Below are positions 17,486-17,595 of a DNA stretch of 17,595 nucleotides, in pieces. Every line of letters begins with the position of its first letter. Position 1 is the first letter of the stretch. The notes below the pieces were generated by a model, which worked only from the letters and a program-made list of their open reading frames with translations, searched no databases and was not told the DNA's origin. Both the position numbers and the translations under genes were made by a program. The stretch spans positions 1 through 17,595 of the forward strand of contig MU858376.1 of NCBI GenBank assembly GCA_033297075.1, in the 5' to 3' direction. Source of the DNA: Rhypophila decipiens. Its lineage: Eukaryota > Ascomycota > Sordariomycetes > Sordariales > Naviculisporaceae.

Positions 17486-17595
17486 TGTAACGATCGTGAC
17501 ATACCTGTGACGAATCCACTAGTCTAGAACCCTACCACTAGGCCATGGAACCCTCCGCAAAAGGATGTCGAATTTCAAGTCGAACGCCGACTTGA
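17486..17595. repeat. Repeat-like edge with near-palindrome and tRNA-like A box
   Basis: TGTAACGATCGTGACA (17486-17501) is an inverted repeat with one mismatched pair, placed exactly at the AT-rich boundary and starting with TG. On the minus strand the following DNA contains TGGCCTAGTGG, which fits the Pol III A-box consensus (TRGCNNAGYGG), but no good B box and no tRNA fold follow. It may be an LTR start or a tRNA-derived SINE fragment; the window ends before this can be settled. Confidence 0.35.

Noticed and set aside
17500..17570. Possible tRNA gene on the minus strand.
   Set aside because: An A-box match is present, but no B box (GGTTCGANNCC) at a suitable distance and no cloverleaf pairing.

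Overview
This window comes from a filamentous ascomycete (Pezizomycotina, probably a Sordariomycete). The evidence is genes with 56-70 bp GT-AG introns and ACTAAC/GCTGAC-type branch points, fungal-type HSP90, FKBP12, sterol acyltransferase and MIP proteins, and very AT-rich gene-free tracts whose repeats differ only by C/T and G/A transitions, the mark of repeat-induced point mutation (RIP). I cannot name the genus.

Layout. 1-202: tail of a repeat-like element ending in CCGTGACA. 203-784 and 1432-~1800: an AT-rich RIP-like tract split by a 647-bp solo LTR (785-1431) with a 5-bp target duplication. ~1990-4148: balanced composition with no convincing gene. 4154-4986: a short RIP-mutated LTR-like element with matching 5-bp target duplications. 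5460-7335 (+): sterol O-acyltransferase (ARE2-like), three exons. 7336-8663: convergent intergenic space with a degenerate 22/44-bp tandem repeat. 8664-10830 (-): cytosolic HSP90, two coding exons, with a probable leader intron upstream. 12906-14256 (+): MIP-family aquaporin. It looks like a string of broken ORFs but resolves into a clean seven-exon gene of 324 residues, with altered NPA boxes (NPM and NPT). 14837-15359 (+): FKBP12-type prolyl isomerase (FPR1), two exons. 15812-16648 (-): flavin reductase-like protein. ~17131-17485: a second RIP-like tract, followed by a repeat-like edge with a tRNA-type A box.

The five genes do not form a pathway cluster. They are membrane lipid storage, a chaperone, a channel, an immunophilin and an oxidoreductase, making up a gene island bounded on both sides by RIP-mutated transposon debris. 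HSP90 and FKBP12 both act on or near the calcineurin stress pathway in fungi, but their proximity here is probably incidental. I found no tRNA or rRNA gene, no CRISPR array and no secondary-metabolite or defence cluster. The most unusual items are the 22-bp-phased repeat between the ARE2 and HSP90 3' ends, the variant aquaporin pore motifs, and the two dated transposon insertions.
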